Of a DNA stretch of 62,621 nucleotides, positions 18,031-27,154 are shown piece by piece. The stretch's first letter is position 1; the number at the start of each line of letters is the position of its first letter. Under the pieces are notes generated by a model. It had not been told where the DNA came from, ran no database searches, and saw only the letters and a program-made list of their open reading frames with translations. The stretch spans positions 1-62,621 of the forward strand of contig CAMZKE010000007.1 of the NCBI GenBank assembly GCA_947311115.1. The letters are read 5' to 3'. A program made the translations under genes and the position numbers. The stretch comes from an uncultured Bacteroidales bacterium (lineage in GTDB: Bacteria; Bacteroidota; Bacteroidia; Bacteroidales; JAFGXI01).

Positions 18031-18118
18031 AATCTCCTAGCCGCAAGCGGACGAGGTATCGTTTTGGAATACTATTCTTTTATACGTCCCAAGGGACGGG
18101 GAATTAAACCCAAACAGA
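18016..18118. repeat. REP-like paired palindromes between 12-bp direct repeats
   Basis: AACCCAAACAGA occurs at 18016-18027 and 18107-18118. Between them are two similar units: CCGCAAGCGG followed by ACGAGGTAT, and GTCCCAAGGGAC followed by GGGGAAT. Each is a short palindrome with an AA centre and a G-rich tail. The local GC content is well above its surroundings. This resembles REP pairs mobilised by RAYT/TnpA-REP transposases; no such transposase gene is in the window. Confidence 0.55.
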
Positions 18119-18263
18119 TTAAAAATAAAGAAACGAAGTTCCAGGTTTCGCTTAGCAAAAAATTATAATTATAGAATATTTAAAAAACCTTTCAAAATAT
18201 TTTTCGTAGAAAATAATTACCATTAAAAAAAACAGTATTTTAGCAACCCTAAAACAAAAACTA

Positions 18264-19295
18264 ATGAAACAAAAAATTTTAGTTACAGGCGGTGCCGGTT
18301 ATATTGGCTCGCACACAAGCGTAAAGTTAATTGAAGCAGGTTACGATGTAGTTATTATAGATAATTTATCGAACTCTGATGTAAAAATGATAGATGGAAT
18401 TGAGAAAATTACAGGAGTAAAACCTGAGTTTTACGAATTTGATTTATGCGATATACACAAAACAAAAGATTTTTTTAGTAAAAATACTGATATAAAAGCA
18501 ATAATACATTTTGCTGCGTATAAAGCTGTTGGCGAATCAGTTAACTTACCATTAAAATATTATCACAATAATATAGCTTCGCTTGTAAATATAATACAAA
18601 ACATGATTAATTTTAAGGTAGAAAATTTAGTTTTCTCATCATCGTGTACAGTTTATGGACAGCCGGAGCCAAAATATTTACCGGTAACAGAAGATGCTCC
18701 TGTTCAGCCTGCAGGTTCGCCATACGGAAACACAAAACAAATTTCAGAAGAAATAATACGAGATACTATTATTTCTAACAAAAATTTGAAAACAATAGCT
18801 TTGCGATATTTCAACCCTATTGGAGCTCATAAAAGTGCAATTATTGGTGAACTACCTATTGGGACACCAAATAATTTAATACCATTTTTAACTCAAACAG
18901 TAGCCGGTTTGCGTGATGAATTAAGTGTTTTTGGTAACGATTATAATACTCCTGATGGCTCTGCTATTAGAGATTATATTGATGTAAACGATTTAGCTGA
19001 AGCCCATGTAATTGCTATTGAACGTTTAATTAATGATAAAAACAAAAAGAATTTCGAATATTTTAATCTTGGTACAGGTAACGGAAATTCAGTTTTAGAT
19101 GTAATTAATACTTTTGAAAAAGCCACAGGCAAAAAGGTTAATTATAAAATTGTACCTCGTAGAGAAGGTGATATAGAACAAGTATGGGCAGATACCAGTT
19201 TTGCTAACACAGAACTTGGTTGGAAAGCAAAAACTAGTTTAGGCGAGTCTTTATTATCTGCATGGAACTGGGAGAAAAAAGTAAGAGGACTTTAA
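18264..19295 (+). CDS. galE: UDP-glucose 4-epimerase
   Basis: Short-chain dehydrogenase-type epimerase of 343 aa that interconverts UDP-glucose and UDP-galactose. It has the NAD-binding TGGAGYIGSH at the N-terminus, DNLSNSD after the second strand, HFAAYKAVGESV, FSSSCTVYGQPE and the catalytic SPYGNTKQ (Tyr-X3-Lys). LRYFNPIGAH and a GDYNTPDGSAIRDYIDVNDLA-like stretch (here FGNDYNTPDGSAIRDYI) are diagnostic for GalE over other epimerases. The length is normal. rfbB follows 34 bp downstream in the same direction, so the two are likely co-transcribed and supply nucleotide sugars for surface glycans. Confidence 0.94.
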   Translation: MKQKILVTGGAGYIGSHTSVKLIEAGYDVVIIDNLSNSDVKMIDGIEKITGVKPEFYEFDLCDIHKTKDFFSKNTDIKAIIHFAAYKAVGESVNLPLKYYHNNIASLVNIIQNMINFKVENLVFSSSCTVYGQPEPKYLPVTEDAPVQPAGSPYGNTKQISEEIIRDTIISNKNLKTIALRYFNPIGAHKSAIIGELPIGTPNNLIPFLTQTVAGLRDELSVFGNDYNTPDGSAIRDYIDVNDLAEAHVIAIERLINDKNKKNFEYFNLGTGNGNSVLDVINTFEKATGKKVNYKIVPRREGDIEQVWADTSFANTELGWKAKTSLGESLLSAWNWEKKVRGL

Positions 19296-19329
19296 TAGTG
19301 TATAGTTAATAATTGATAAAGAAATAATA

Positions 19330-20385
19330 ATGAAAAAAAATATTTTAATAACAGGTGGTGCAGGATTTATTGGCTCGCATGTTGTACGTTTATTTGTAAA
19401 TAAATATCCTGAATATAACATATACAATCTTGATGTACTTACATACGCAGGTAATTTAGAAAATCTTACAGATATTGACACAAAAGAAAATTATAAGTTT
19501 TTAAAAGGCGACATTACTGATATTGAGTTTATATCATCGATATTTAAAAAATATAATTTTGATGCGGTAATTCATCTCGCTGCAGAATCGCATGTTGACC
19601 GTAGTATAACTAACCCAATGGAATTTATAAACACTAATATTGTTGGAACTGTTGTGCTGTTAAATGCAGCAAAAGATGCTTGGAAAGATAATTTTAATGA
19701 TAAATTATTTTATCACGTTTCCACAGATGAGGTGTATGGTTCGCTTGGTGAAACAGGATTCTTTTTGGAAACAACCCCATACGACCCTAAAAGTCCCTAT
19801 TCTGCATCAAAAGCTTCGTCAGACCACTTAGTACGTGCATATAATAACACATATAAAATGCCTGTTGTAATATCTAATTGTTCAAATAATTATGGAAGCC
19901 ATCAGTTTCCTGAAAAGTTGATTCCTCTTTCAATAAATAATATTAAAAATAACAAAGCAATTCCTATTTATGGAAAAGGCGACAATATTAGAGATTGGCT
20001 TTTTGTAAACGACCATGCACGAGCTATTGATGTAATTTTCCATAAAGGAAAACAAGGCGACACATATAATATTGGAGGTATTAATGAGTGGACAAATCTT
20101 GATTTAATTCATAAGCTTTGTGATGTGATGGATAAAAAATTAAGTAGAGAAGCTGGAGCTTCACGAAAACTTATAACATTTGTTACTGACCGTGCCGGAC
20201 ACGATAAACGCTACGCTATTGATGCGTCAAAACTTAGAAACGAGCTTGGTTGGGAACCATCGTTGCAGTTTGAAGAAGGTATTGAAAAGACTGTTGATTG
20301 GTACTTAGAAAATGAAACTTGGGTTGAGAATATTGTTTCGGGTGATTACGCTAAGTATTATGACAATATGTATAAGGATAGATAG
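19330..20385 (+). CDS. rfbB: dTDP-glucose 4,6-dehydratase
   Basis: Extended SDR enzyme of 351 aa that converts dTDP-glucose to dTDP-4-keto-6-deoxyglucose, the second step toward dTDP-rhamnose and related sugars. Motifs: TGGAGFIGSHVVRLF, LDVLTYAGNLENL, HLAAESHVDRSI, HVSTDEVYGSLGE (with the TDE catalytic Asp/Glu) and SPYSASKASSDHLVRAY (Tyr-X3-Lys). 'NCSNNYGSHQFPEKLIP' and the C-terminal TDRAGHDKRYAID are typical of RfbB/RmlB. No rfbA, rfbC or rfbD is in the window, so the rest of the pathway is elsewhere or the product is used for another 6-deoxysugar. Confidence 0.95.
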   Translation: MKKNILITGGAGFIGSHVVRLFVNKYPEYNIYNLDVLTYAGNLENLTDIDTKENYKFLKGDITDIEFISSIFKKYNFDAVIHLAAESHVDRSITNPMEFINTNIVGTVVLLNAAKDAWKDNFNDKLFYHVSTDEVYGSLGETGFFLETTPYDPKSPYSASKASSDHLVRAYNNTYKMPVVISNCSNNYGSHQFPEKLIPLSINNIKNNKAIPIYGKGDNIRDWLFVNDHARAIDVIFHKGKQGDTYNIGGINEWTNLDLIHKLCDVMDKKLSREAGASRKLITFVTDRAGHDKRYAIDASKLRNELGWEPSLQFEEGIEKTVDWYLENETWVENIVSGDYAKYYDNMYKDR

Positions 20386-20404
20386 AGGAAATTATTTATA
20401 AATA

Positions 20405-20438
20405 AAAAATGCGGGTAAAATGATTTACCCGCATTTTT
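20405..20438. terminator. Bidirectional terminator between rfbB and the beta-helix T9SS gene
   Basis: AAAAATGCGGGTAAA and TTTACCCGCATTTTT form a perfect 15-bp stem with loop ATGA, with A/T runs on both sides. It serves the two convergent genes. Confidence 0.88.
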
Positions 20439-20456
20439 TATAGTATAAATTTAGAA

Positions 20457-22937
20457 CTATTCTTTAACAATCTTTTTAATATAAAAAGTATTTCCAATTC
20501 GTAAATTTAGTATATATATACCTGTTTCAAAATCAGAAACATTAACTGATTTGTTATATATTCCGGTAAAGTTATTTTCTTTATCAGAAATATAAACTGT
20601 TTTTCCTGAAACATCTGAAATAGTAAAATTAATATTTGTTGGGTTGTTCAGCTCTGTACTAATATTTATAAAGTTTGAAACCGGATTAGGATAAACCGAT
20701 AATTCTACCTCATCATTATTTACTATAAGTATTGCTGTTGCAGTATCAACAGAAATACCTCCACCCGATGTTGTATCAACAAGAAAATCGAAATCGTTTT
20801 GTACAGTATCGCCTGAAGCGATATTTAAACCTGTATATGTTGATATTAAATTTAACCCGGGAATATCTACTTTAATATTATAACCAGAACCTTCATTTAA
20901 ACTATCTACCTCCCAATTTCCATCGCCATCAGAAACAGCATCAGCAATAGGTTCGTTGTTAGGGTCCTGTGCTATGTATATTTCGGCTCCGGTAACAGGT
21001 TCGCCAGCTAAATTAGTAGATTTTGCATTTGATGCATATCTAACAGTTCCTCTAAAAGTATAACTTCCTGCTAAGCTAGGTATTTCGTACATTTCAAAAT
21101 TTAAATCTAAGGTATCGCCACACCCAACATTTAGATAAGTTGCAGTTTCCCAATTTACGGTATTACCATAATATGAAGTAGCAACACCATTATAATTAGA
21201 ATTTTGCGCTACGCCACGCAATGTGTAATTATTTGGCTCTACATCGGTAAATATAAATGTACTTAAAGATGTAGTGTAATTATTTGCAACTTGTTCTAAA
21301 TAATATGCATTTTCTTGATTTTGAACATAAAGTTCCATGTTTATATCGTCTATATCGAACAACCCTCCCGAATACGAAACTGTACCTGTAATAACAGAGT
21401 TTGGAGCTTGAATAACATCAACTCCATCGGTTGCTGATGGGCCATTTACATTTTCTGTAACAGTTACCGCATAGTTACCTAACTGCCATACTGTAATACT
21501 TTGTGTTGTTGCTCCGGTATTCCAATTGTATGTATTTGCTGTTGGTGCAGTAATTGTAATAGTATCGCCGGCACATAGCTGAATATCCTCACCTAAATCG
21601 ATAAACATTAGCTCTTTTGCTCCCATATCGCACATTGGCTGATGTCTTTCTGTGTTTGTAATATCGGTAGGCACTTCTGTTATATATTCTGCAACATTAT
21701 CTAATGCTGTATTTGAGAAATAGATACCGGTTGTAAATTCAGGATTTTCTACAATAGAGTTTTGGTCGATATTTGTATTATTTGCTTGCCATTGTGCTAG
21801 AGTATATCTGCTATACCCATTAGTAAATGGTAAACTGTCGCCTGCATAATAGCAGTTGTAATTAACATTCTGTAATGAGGTGTAATCTTGAGCTTGTATC
21901 GCTGCATTATCAGAATAAAAAATATTATTTCTTATTTCAGGACTTTCTGTTGAACCTGATACATTTATTGCAGTACTTTTAAGACCTTTTACTATTATTG
22001 TGTTATGAAATATTTTACTTTGTGAATAATCTGCATTAATACCTATTGCTATACTGTCGTTGATAGTATTATCAATATCAATAAAATTATTTACAATATA
22101 TAATGAGTCTGTATACGTACTTGTAATTTTAACACCTTCGTATCTAACAGAATCAATACCATTATTTTTTATAGTATTATTTTTTACAATAGATACACTA
22201 CCAGATGAATTTGTTATAGAAGATAAATATATACCTACTGAATTTTCCCAAAGAGAAAGTGGATTATTAGTAGGTAAGTTGACTGTATTCATAGAAATAG
22301 TTAAATCATCAACATAACTAATATAAATAGGATAATGCTTTTGATTAGTAAAAGTACAATTGTTAATATTCAAATTATCGAATGGGTTGTTGTAATCGCA
22401 TTCAAATTTAACACCTGCATCGCCATTATTGAAAGAGCAATTAGATATTATTAGGTTATCTGACGGATTAAAACTACTTACTGTTTGAAAATACAATAAA
22501 TTATTTCCATCATTTTGACTTCCTGAGATATTACAATTATTGATATTTATGTCTGATATTGGTTCTTGAACACCTCCATCAAGATATATTGCTGCTTCCC
22601 CTTCACTTTCAATATTTAAGTTTGTAATAATAATATTTGAAGCTCCTATGTATATGGTATTTCCGGTTGTAGTAGAAATAGTTGCCATATTATTTACATC
22701 AGCACTTTGAATAGTTAAAGTATTTGTTGCTGTTGTAGGAAACGCCTCATTAATTTCAATACTTTGATTATAAGTTCCGGGAGCTAAATTAATTATTACC
22801 GATTGAGTAATACCTGTAATTTCTAAGTTCTGAATTGTATCCTGAATATTTTCAGAAGGTGTTAAATTAATGATTTGTTGGCTAAAACTAAAAGACATAG
22901 TTATTGCCAATAATAAAGTAAGTAGAGATTTTTTCAT
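20457..22937 (-). CDS. T9SS cargo protein with right-handed beta-helix repeats
   Basis: Secreted protein of 826 aa with a signal peptide (about 1-19, ending FSFSQ). Residues about 20-380 form a right-handed parallel beta-helix: repeated N-I-I-I-x-N and 'LNINNCTFTN'-like turns, as in pectate-lyase-fold or NosD proteins. LGEDIQLCAGDTITITAP begins an Ig/PKD-like segment (about 450-510). A carboxypeptidase-regulatory or SdrD-B-like domain lies at about 600-700 (ATNLAGEPVTG-like; IYIAQDPNNEPIADAVSDGD). The last 75 residues are a T9SS type A tail (LSVYPNPVSNFINI ... GIYILNLRIGNTFY). The fold suggests polysaccharide binding or cleavage, but no catalytic residues could be assigned. Confidence 0.82.
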   Translation of the reverse strand: MKKSLLTLLLAITMSFSFSQQIINLTPSENIQDTIQNLEITGITQSVIINLAPGTYNQSIEINEAFPTTATNTLTIQSADVNNMATISTTTGNTIYIGASNIIITNLNIESEGEAAIYLDGGVQEPISDININNCNISGSQNDGNNLLYFQTVSSFNPSDNLIISNCSFNNGDAGVKFECDYNNPFDNLNINNCTFTNQKHYPIYISYVDDLTISMNTVNLPTNNPLSLWENSVGIYLSSITNSSGSVSIVKNNTIKNNGIDSVRYEGVKITSTYTDSLYIVNNFIDIDNTINDSIAIGINADYSQSKIFHNTIIVKGLKSTAINVSGSTESPEIRNNIFYSDNAAIQAQDYTSLQNVNYNCYYAGDSLPFTNGYSRYTLAQWQANNTNIDQNSIVENPEFTTGIYFSNTALDNVAEYITEVPTDITNTERHQPMCDMGAKELMFIDLGEDIQLCAGDTITITAPTANTYNWNTGATTQSITVWQLGNYAVTVTENVNGPSATDGVDVIQAPNSVITGTVSYSGGLFDIDDINMELYVQNQENAYYLEQVANNYTTSLSTFIFTDVEPNNYTLRGVAQNSNYNGVATSYYGNTVNWETATYLNVGCGDTLDLNFEMYEIPSLAGSYTFRGTVRYASNAKSTNLAGEPVTGAEIYIAQDPNNEPIADAVSDGDGNWEVDSLNEGSGYNIKVDIPGLNLISTYTGLNIASGDTVQNDFDFLVDTTSGGGISVDTATAILIVNNDEVELSVYPNPVSNFINISTELNNPTNINFTISDVSGKTVYISDKENNFTGIYNKSVNVSDFETGIYILNLRIGNTFYIKKIVKE

Positions 22938-23073
22938 TTTGTTTTTTGTTTAAATGTTTTTAAAAATATTGTTTTTACTTGATGTATGACGTTGATAAAT
23001 AATAAAAAGTTGCATCAAAATCACATATCTCTATTATTACACAAAAATATGAATTTACCACTACAATACAAAG

Positions 23074-23301
23074 CTAAAACTTTTCAGTTTTTATAATTTT
23101 AACAGGGCATAAATCCATTGCTTCTATGTTTGTATCTAAATTATCGTCAGTGGTAATTAAAATAAAGAATTCTTTTTTTTGTTTTCCGCCAATAAGCGAT
23201 GCTTTGCCATCCTTATCGTCCATACGCCATGTTGCAGGCGATACCTCAACGCAATAATTACAACCTATACATTTTTCTCGTTGATGAATTACTCTTACCA
23301 T
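23074..23301 (-). CDS. Single-cluster [4Fe-4S] ferredoxin
   Basis: Small acidic-to-neutral electron carrier of 75 aa. Cysteines C11, C14 and C17 (CIGCNYC) plus C65 in DLCPVKII form one [4Fe-4S] binding site; the second cluster motif of bacterial 2[4Fe-4S] ferredoxins is absent. 'EVSPATWRMDDKDGKASLI' is typical of the single-cluster ferredoxin family of Bacteroidota. It lies downstream of the methyltransferase gene on the same strand, separated by 65 bp containing two hairpins. Its redox partner is not evident. Confidence 0.85.
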   Translation of the reverse strand: MVRVIHQREKCIGCNYCVEVSPATWRMDDKDGKASLIGGKQKKEFFILITTDDNLDTNIEAMDLCPVKIIKTEKF

Positions 23302-23320
23302 TTTGCTTTATCACTATTTT

Positions 23321-23367
23321 AGACCTAACAGGTCTGTTTATTTATTTAATAAGACCTATTAGGTCTT
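23321..23367. repeat. Pair of short palindromes after the methyltransferase gene
   Basis: AGACCTAACAGGTCT (23321-23335) and AAGACCTATTAGGTCTT (23351-23367) are each self-complementary and also nearly complementary to one another. The second overlaps the methyltransferase stop codon. The core CCTAACAGG is shared with the perfect hairpin at 54981-55013, so this may be one member of a dispersed family rather than a simple terminator. Confidence 0.6.
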
Positions 23368-24221
23368 TAATTATTAACGATTATATAAAAATCGTTAAGT
23401 ATTAATTCTTTATTAAAACTATCTATTAGAGCAAGACTACCAAATTCTATTTTTGCATTTTTGGTGAAAGTTTTTTCTAATATTGGCAATATTTGCTTGA
23501 AAGAAAATTTTGGGCTGTAAGTATTTAAAATAATAACCCCATTACTAGTTAATATACTTTTACATACTCTTAATAAATGCTCTAAACCTTTATTTATTTT
23601 CCAATTTTTTCCTTTAGCACCAAAGCCATAAGTTGGAGGGTCAAGAATTATAAAATCGTATTTATTAGCTCGCTTTTCTTCTTTTTTCACAAAAAGATAT
23701 GCATCATCAATAATAAATCTGATATTATTTATGTGGTTAATTTCTGCATTATCTTTTGCGTGTTTTATTGCTGTTTTAGATGAATCGATATGTGTTACAT
23801 TAGCCCCTATTTTTGCTGCTATTACTGATATTGCCCCTGTATATGCAAATAAATTTAATACTTTAGTGTTTGCTTTTGCTTTGCTTGCAATAAACTCCCA
23901 ATTTACGGCTTGCTCAGGAAAAATTCCTATATGTTTAGAGTTTGATAATTGCAGTTTAAATCTTGAATCAATAATATCCAATTTGTAATTTATAAACCAT
24001 TCGGGTAGGTTTTCTATATTCCATTTGCCTCCGTCAACAGTTTTGCTTTTGTAAATATAATTAGCTTTTTGTTGCCAAAAGCTTAGCTTTTTGGTTAAAT
24101 TATTTGTTGCATTTGTTTCAGGGCGAATTGTAACAATATTATTAAATTGTTCAACTTTTACACCATTACCAAAATCGAGTAAGCTGTATTGTTTCCAATA
24201 TTTAGGAGTTTTTATTTTCAA
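23367..24221 (-). CDS. Class I SAM-dependent rRNA methyltransferase (RlmI-like)
   Basis: Methyltransferase of 284 aa. It has KVLNLFAYTGAISVIAAKIG (SAM-binding motif I), VTHIDSSKTAIKHAKDNAEI, a FIILDPPTYGFGAKGK catalytic-loop motif and a final beta-strand region, as in the catalytic domain of RlmI/RlmK 23S rRNA cytosine methyltransferases. It lacks the N-terminal PUA domain of E. coli RlmI. There is no ATG; the TTG at 24221 gives the family-like start KIKTPKYWKQYSLLDFGNG, whereas the TTG at 24254 would add 11 residues overlapping the upstream small gene more deeply. The exact RNA target is not determinable. Confidence 0.8.
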   Translation of the reverse strand: MKIKTPKYWKQYSLLDFGNGVKVEQFNNIVTIRPETNATNNLTKKLSFWQQKANYIYKSKTVDGGKWNIENLPEWFINYKLDIIDSRFKLQLSNSKHIGIFPEQAVNWEFIASKAKANTKVLNLFAYTGAISVIAAKIGANVTHIDSSKTAIKHAKDNAEINHINNIRFIIDDAYLFVKKEEKRANKYDFIILDPPTYGFGAKGKNWKINKGLEHLLRVCKSILTSNGVIILNTYSPKFSFKQILPILEKTFTKNAKIEFGSLALIDSFNKELILNDFYIIVNN

Positions 24222-24399
24222 TTTTAGTATTATTTTTTGCTTTAAGCTGTACAAGGATAATAACAGAGAAAAAGAAAAACCCTATAGCCGTTCCATAAAT
24301 CTCAACATAAGCTAACGCAATACTAAATATAAATGAGATAATACTTATAATGGTATAAAGAGTTTTGTACTTTTGTACCTTTTCTACACTTTCTGTCAT
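24202..24399 (-). CDS. Small two-helix membrane protein, unknown function
   Basis: Predicted protein of 65 aa with two hydrophobic segments (about residues 14-32 and 34-51, 'IISFIFSIALAYVEIYG' and 'GFFFFSVIILVQL') and a charged, asparagine/lysine-rich C-terminal tail. It sits between queE and the methyltransferase on the same strand, 10 bp after queE would start-to-stop order reversed (queE ends at 24410), and overlaps the methyltransferase start by 20 bp. The packing and membrane-like composition argue for a real gene; no family was recognised. Confidence 0.55.
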   Translation of the reverse strand: MTESVEKVQKYKTLYTIISIISFIFSIALAYVEIYGTAIGFFFFSVIILVQLKAKNNTKIENKNS

Positions 24400-24409
24400 T
24401 TTATAAAAT

Positions 24410-25039
24410 TTAAGGTATTTTCATAAATTTATGAGCTTGTAACGAAATTCTCCATTTAGGATTTTCTTTTACAAAATCGACAACAAACGGAATAATTTTA
24501 TTGAACATACTCCATTCAGGTTGCAGATACAAAAGACAATTATTGTTTACAAGTTTTGCTTGCAAAATTGCCCATTGCAAATCTTCTTCTTTTTCTATTA
24601 TAACTTTAATTTCGTTAGCTATAGGGTAAAATTCTTTTAATGGTTTATTATGTTGTTTTGGCGATAAGCATATCCAATCCCATTCACCTGTTAGTTTATA
24701 AACTCCTGATGTTTCAATATGAGTACGCACTCCATTTTTTCGCACATTACTTGTTAAATAATCAAGATTGTATGTTGTTGGCTCGCCACCTGTTACAACT
24801 ATTGTTTTAGCAGGATAGTTTTTAGCTTTTGTTATAATTTCATTAATATCAGTAAGTTTATGAATTTTAGGATTCCACGAAAATTTTGTATCGCACCATT
24901 TACAACCGATATCGCAACCACCAACACGTATAAAATATGCTGCAAATCCTGTATAATGACCTTCACCTTGTATAGTGTAAAAATCTTCTAATAATGGTAG
25001 CTTTTTGCCTCCCTCAAATATATCTTCTTCTTTTTTCAA
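24410..25039 (-). CDS. queE: 7-carboxy-7-deazaguanine synthase
   Basis: Radical-SAM enzyme of 209 aa that rearranges 6-carboxy-tetrahydropterin to 7-carboxy-7-deazaguanine in queuosine/7-deazaguanine biosynthesis. It shows FYTIQGEGHYTGFAAYFIRVGG (in part), then the cluster cysteines C42, C46 and C49 (CDIGCKWCD, a CX3CX2C spacing), VVTGGEPTTYNLDYL and a C-terminal LQPEWS. The short length and the 'QGEG' substrate loop are typical of QueE. A -7 element (TACTTTTG on the minus strand, 25056-25063) lies 17 bp before the start. No queC, queD or queF is adjacent. Confidence 0.93.
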   Translation of the reverse strand: MKKEEDIFEGGKKLPLLEDFYTIQGEGHYTGFAAYFIRVGGCDIGCKWCDTKFSWNPKIHKLTDINEIITKAKNYPAKTIVVTGGEPTTYNLDYLTSNVRKNGVRTHIETSGVYKLTGEWDWICLSPKQHNKPLKEFYPIANEIKVIIEKEEDLQWAILQAKLVNNNCLLYLQPEWSMFNKIIPFVVDFVKENPKWRISLQAHKFMKIP

Positions 25040-25134
25040 GCTGTATTATTTTGTGCAAAAGTAACAAAAAAAGATTAGGAATTACCAATTAAAAATTATG
25101 AATAAAATCTCTAATAATAAACTTTATGCCTTTG

Positions 25135-25722
25135 TTAAAAATATAATCTTTCTAACGCAAGAATAAAAGCAACACCAAAGCCCATTCCGGAAATAAATAA
25201 ATTCCATTCGCGTTGGCTTACTTTTAATTTGTTTAAAAATAATAGTGAGATAATTAATATTACGGCAACAACAATAAATTGCCCCGATTCTATACCTAAA
25301 TTAAATGCAAAAAGAGGCATAATCATATCGTCGGATGCCGACAACATACTTTTTAAATAGCTTGAAAATCCAAGACCATGAATTAATCCAAACACAACAG
25401 AAATAGCATATTTTGTGTAGTATAATTTTGTATTTATTACTGATGTAGTTTTTGTTACAATATTAGAAATAGCAGTAATAATAATAGTTACAGGTATTAA
25501 AAACTCAACTAAAGCAGGATTTACGTTTATAATATTAAGAGTTGACAAAACTAATGTTGTGGCGTGTCCAATAGTAAAAGCAGTAACTAAAACTAAAATT
25601 TGTCGCCATTGTTTAATATAATATACGGAAATTAAAGTAGTGATAAACAGAATATGGTCGTAACTCTCAAAATCGAGTATATGATTTATTCCAAGTTGAA
25701 AATATAGATTAAAAAGCGACAT
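25135..25722 (-). CDS. HupE/UreJ family membrane protein
   Basis: Integral membrane protein of 195 aa with about six helices. The N-terminal GINHILDFESYDHILFI, with two His-containing motifs in the first helices, is the signature of HupE/UreJ-2 proteins. 'TAFTIGHATTLVLS' and 'GLIHGLGFSSYLKS' follow, adding conserved histidines that suggest metal transport. HupE/UreJ relatives are proposed nickel or cobalt permeases, but no hydrogenase or urease genes are nearby, so the substrate here is open. It is the last gene of a long minus-strand unit, 8 bp after the TlpA-like gene. Confidence 0.82.
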   Translation of the reverse strand: MSLFNLYFQLGINHILDFESYDHILFITTLISVYYIKQWRQILVLVTAFTIGHATTLVLSTLNIINVNPALVEFLIPVTIIITAISNIVTKTTSVINTKLYYTKYAISVVFGLIHGLGFSSYLKSMLSASDDMIMPLFAFNLGIESGQFIVVAVILIISLLFLNKLKVSQREWNLFISGMGFGVAFILALERLYF

Positions 25723-25730
25723 ATTATAAA

Positions 25731-27152
25731 TTATTTTTCATTCTCTAATTGTAAAATATAATCTTTAGCTTGTTCTTCGCTAATACGTTTAGCAATAATT
25801 TTAAAATCTTTATCTAAAATATAAATTACAGGAGTTGAAAATATATCGTAATAATAATGGAAGTAAGTATTTTTATTTTTATCGTAAACATTTATCCAAT
25901 CAGTAATTTGTTTATCTTCAATAAATTTACGCCATTTATCTATATCATGGCTTTCTAAAACAGCAAAAACCTCCACATCAATTTTTTTAGATTTCATTTC
26001 TTTATAATATTCATGTAATTTTGGAACGCTTTTTTTACAATGCCCGCATGTTGGCGACCAGAATATAAGTATTTTATACTTATTTCTAAGTTTACTTAGC
26101 GAAATATTTTCACCCTTGTAAGTTTCCACATTTCTTATATCGGGAGCATAATTACCAATAAGATTTGGCTCCGTTTTTTTCATTTTATCAATAACTTTAG
26201 CCTTATATGCCGAGTCTGCCCAAGTAGCCTCGCCGGTAGCATAATATTTTTTTGCAATTTCAACAAAAACCTTGTCCATACCCATTAGTTTAGCTTTTTC
26301 GTTATATACCAACGAGTAGTTAATTAAATAACTAAATACATCTTTGTTGCCTCTCGACTTTTCTATGTATTTAATGCACTCTTTTGTAACGCTATCAGGG
26401 TTTTGCGACACTACTTTAGAAATGTAATTTTCAAACTTTTGAATAAAAAAAGGTGTACGAACTATAGCACTATCTTGAAAATTTACATAATCGAAATAAT
26501 GATTTTTATAATAAAAATATTCCTTAGCTTTTAAAATAGAGTCTTTATTTACTGTTGTTTTAGGAATATTAAATTCTGGTATTTTAGGCTCTAATAACAA
26601 CCCTATTATACTTTTAAATGTGCTGTTTTTGGCATTATTATAATTATTTAAAATTATTTCTCTTCGTTGAGTTTCAAGCTGTGTTGCTTTTACTTGCAGT
26701 TCTTTTTTTTCTTTGGCAGATAAATCTTTTTGTTTAAACTTTTTGGTTAGTTCCATAAACTCGTTATTTACACCTTCAATAGATTTATCAAAGTTTCTAA
26801 ATTCGGTATTAACTTCAGAGCCTTTAAATTTTAGATTTTTTCTAAAAAACTCGGTAGTGTCGGTTGTTAACGAAAATTTTTGGTCGTTATCAACAAGTAT
26901 GTCAAAAAAGTTGTTTTCTTTTGGAAAAAGAATAAAATACATACCTGTAGATAACGCCTTATTCCCTTTAAAAACACCTTGATTATTAGATAAAACGACA
27001 GTATCTTTCACGTATTTTTTATCACCAAAGTGATAGCCCAAGATTGCAATAGAATCGTTTACCCCTAACACTTTAAATTTAATATTGTATGATTGTGTAA
27101 ATCCAAAATTTACAAATAAAAAAAGTGTAAAAACTAAATATATATTTTTCAT
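25731..27152 (-). CDS. TlpA-like thiol-disulfide oxidoreductase with N-terminal DUF4369-type domain
   Basis: Exported protein of 473 aa with a signal peptide (VNFGFTQS end). Residues about 20-125 resemble the DUF4369 beta domain common on Bacteroidota thioredoxins. A long, charged helical region follows (about 125-310). The thioredoxin-fold domain (about 330-465) has GNYAPDI, LIFWSPTCGHCKKSVPKL with the redox pair CGHC, and a cis-Pro loop FSTPVIYILDKD. It probably acts in the periplasm or at the envelope in disulfide reduction or thiol repair. It is 2 bp from the acyltransferase gene and co-transcribed with it. Confidence 0.88.
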   Translation of the reverse strand: MKNIYLVFTLFLFVNFGFTQSYNIKFKVLGVNDSIAILGYHFGDKKYVKDTVVLSNNQGVFKGNKALSTGMYFILFPKENNFFDILVDNDQKFSLTTDTTEFFRKNLKFKGSEVNTEFRNFDKSIEGVNNEFMELTKKFKQKDLSAKEKKELQVKATQLETQRREIILNNYNNAKNSTFKSIIGLLLEPKIPEFNIPKTTVNKDSILKAKEYFYYKNHYFDYVNFQDSAIVRTPFFIQKFENYISKVVSQNPDSVTKECIKYIEKSRGNKDVFSYLINYSLVYNEKAKLMGMDKVFVEIAKKYYATGEATWADSAYKAKVIDKMKKTEPNLIGNYAPDIRNVETYKGENISLSKLRNKYKILIFWSPTCGHCKKSVPKLHEYYKEMKSKKIDVEVFAVLESHDIDKWRKFIEDKQITDWINVYDKNKNTYFHYYYDIFSTPVIYILDKDFKIIAKRISEEQAKDYILQLENEK

Positions 27153-27154
27153 CT

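Larger units (their letters stand above)
17773..18263. other. 491-bp intergenic region with gene debris and repeats
   Basis: Between two divergent genes this stretch holds a hairpin (17796-17837), the decayed 3' end of an epimerase gene (17895-18030), a REP-like element between 12-bp direct repeats (18016-18118), then A/T-rich DNA leading to galE. No intact ORF was found. Confidence 0.6.

Noticed and set aside
18264..20385. Complete dTDP-rhamnose operon
   Set aside because: Only rfbB is present; rfbA, rfbC and rfbD are absent from the window, so a full pathway cannot be claimed.
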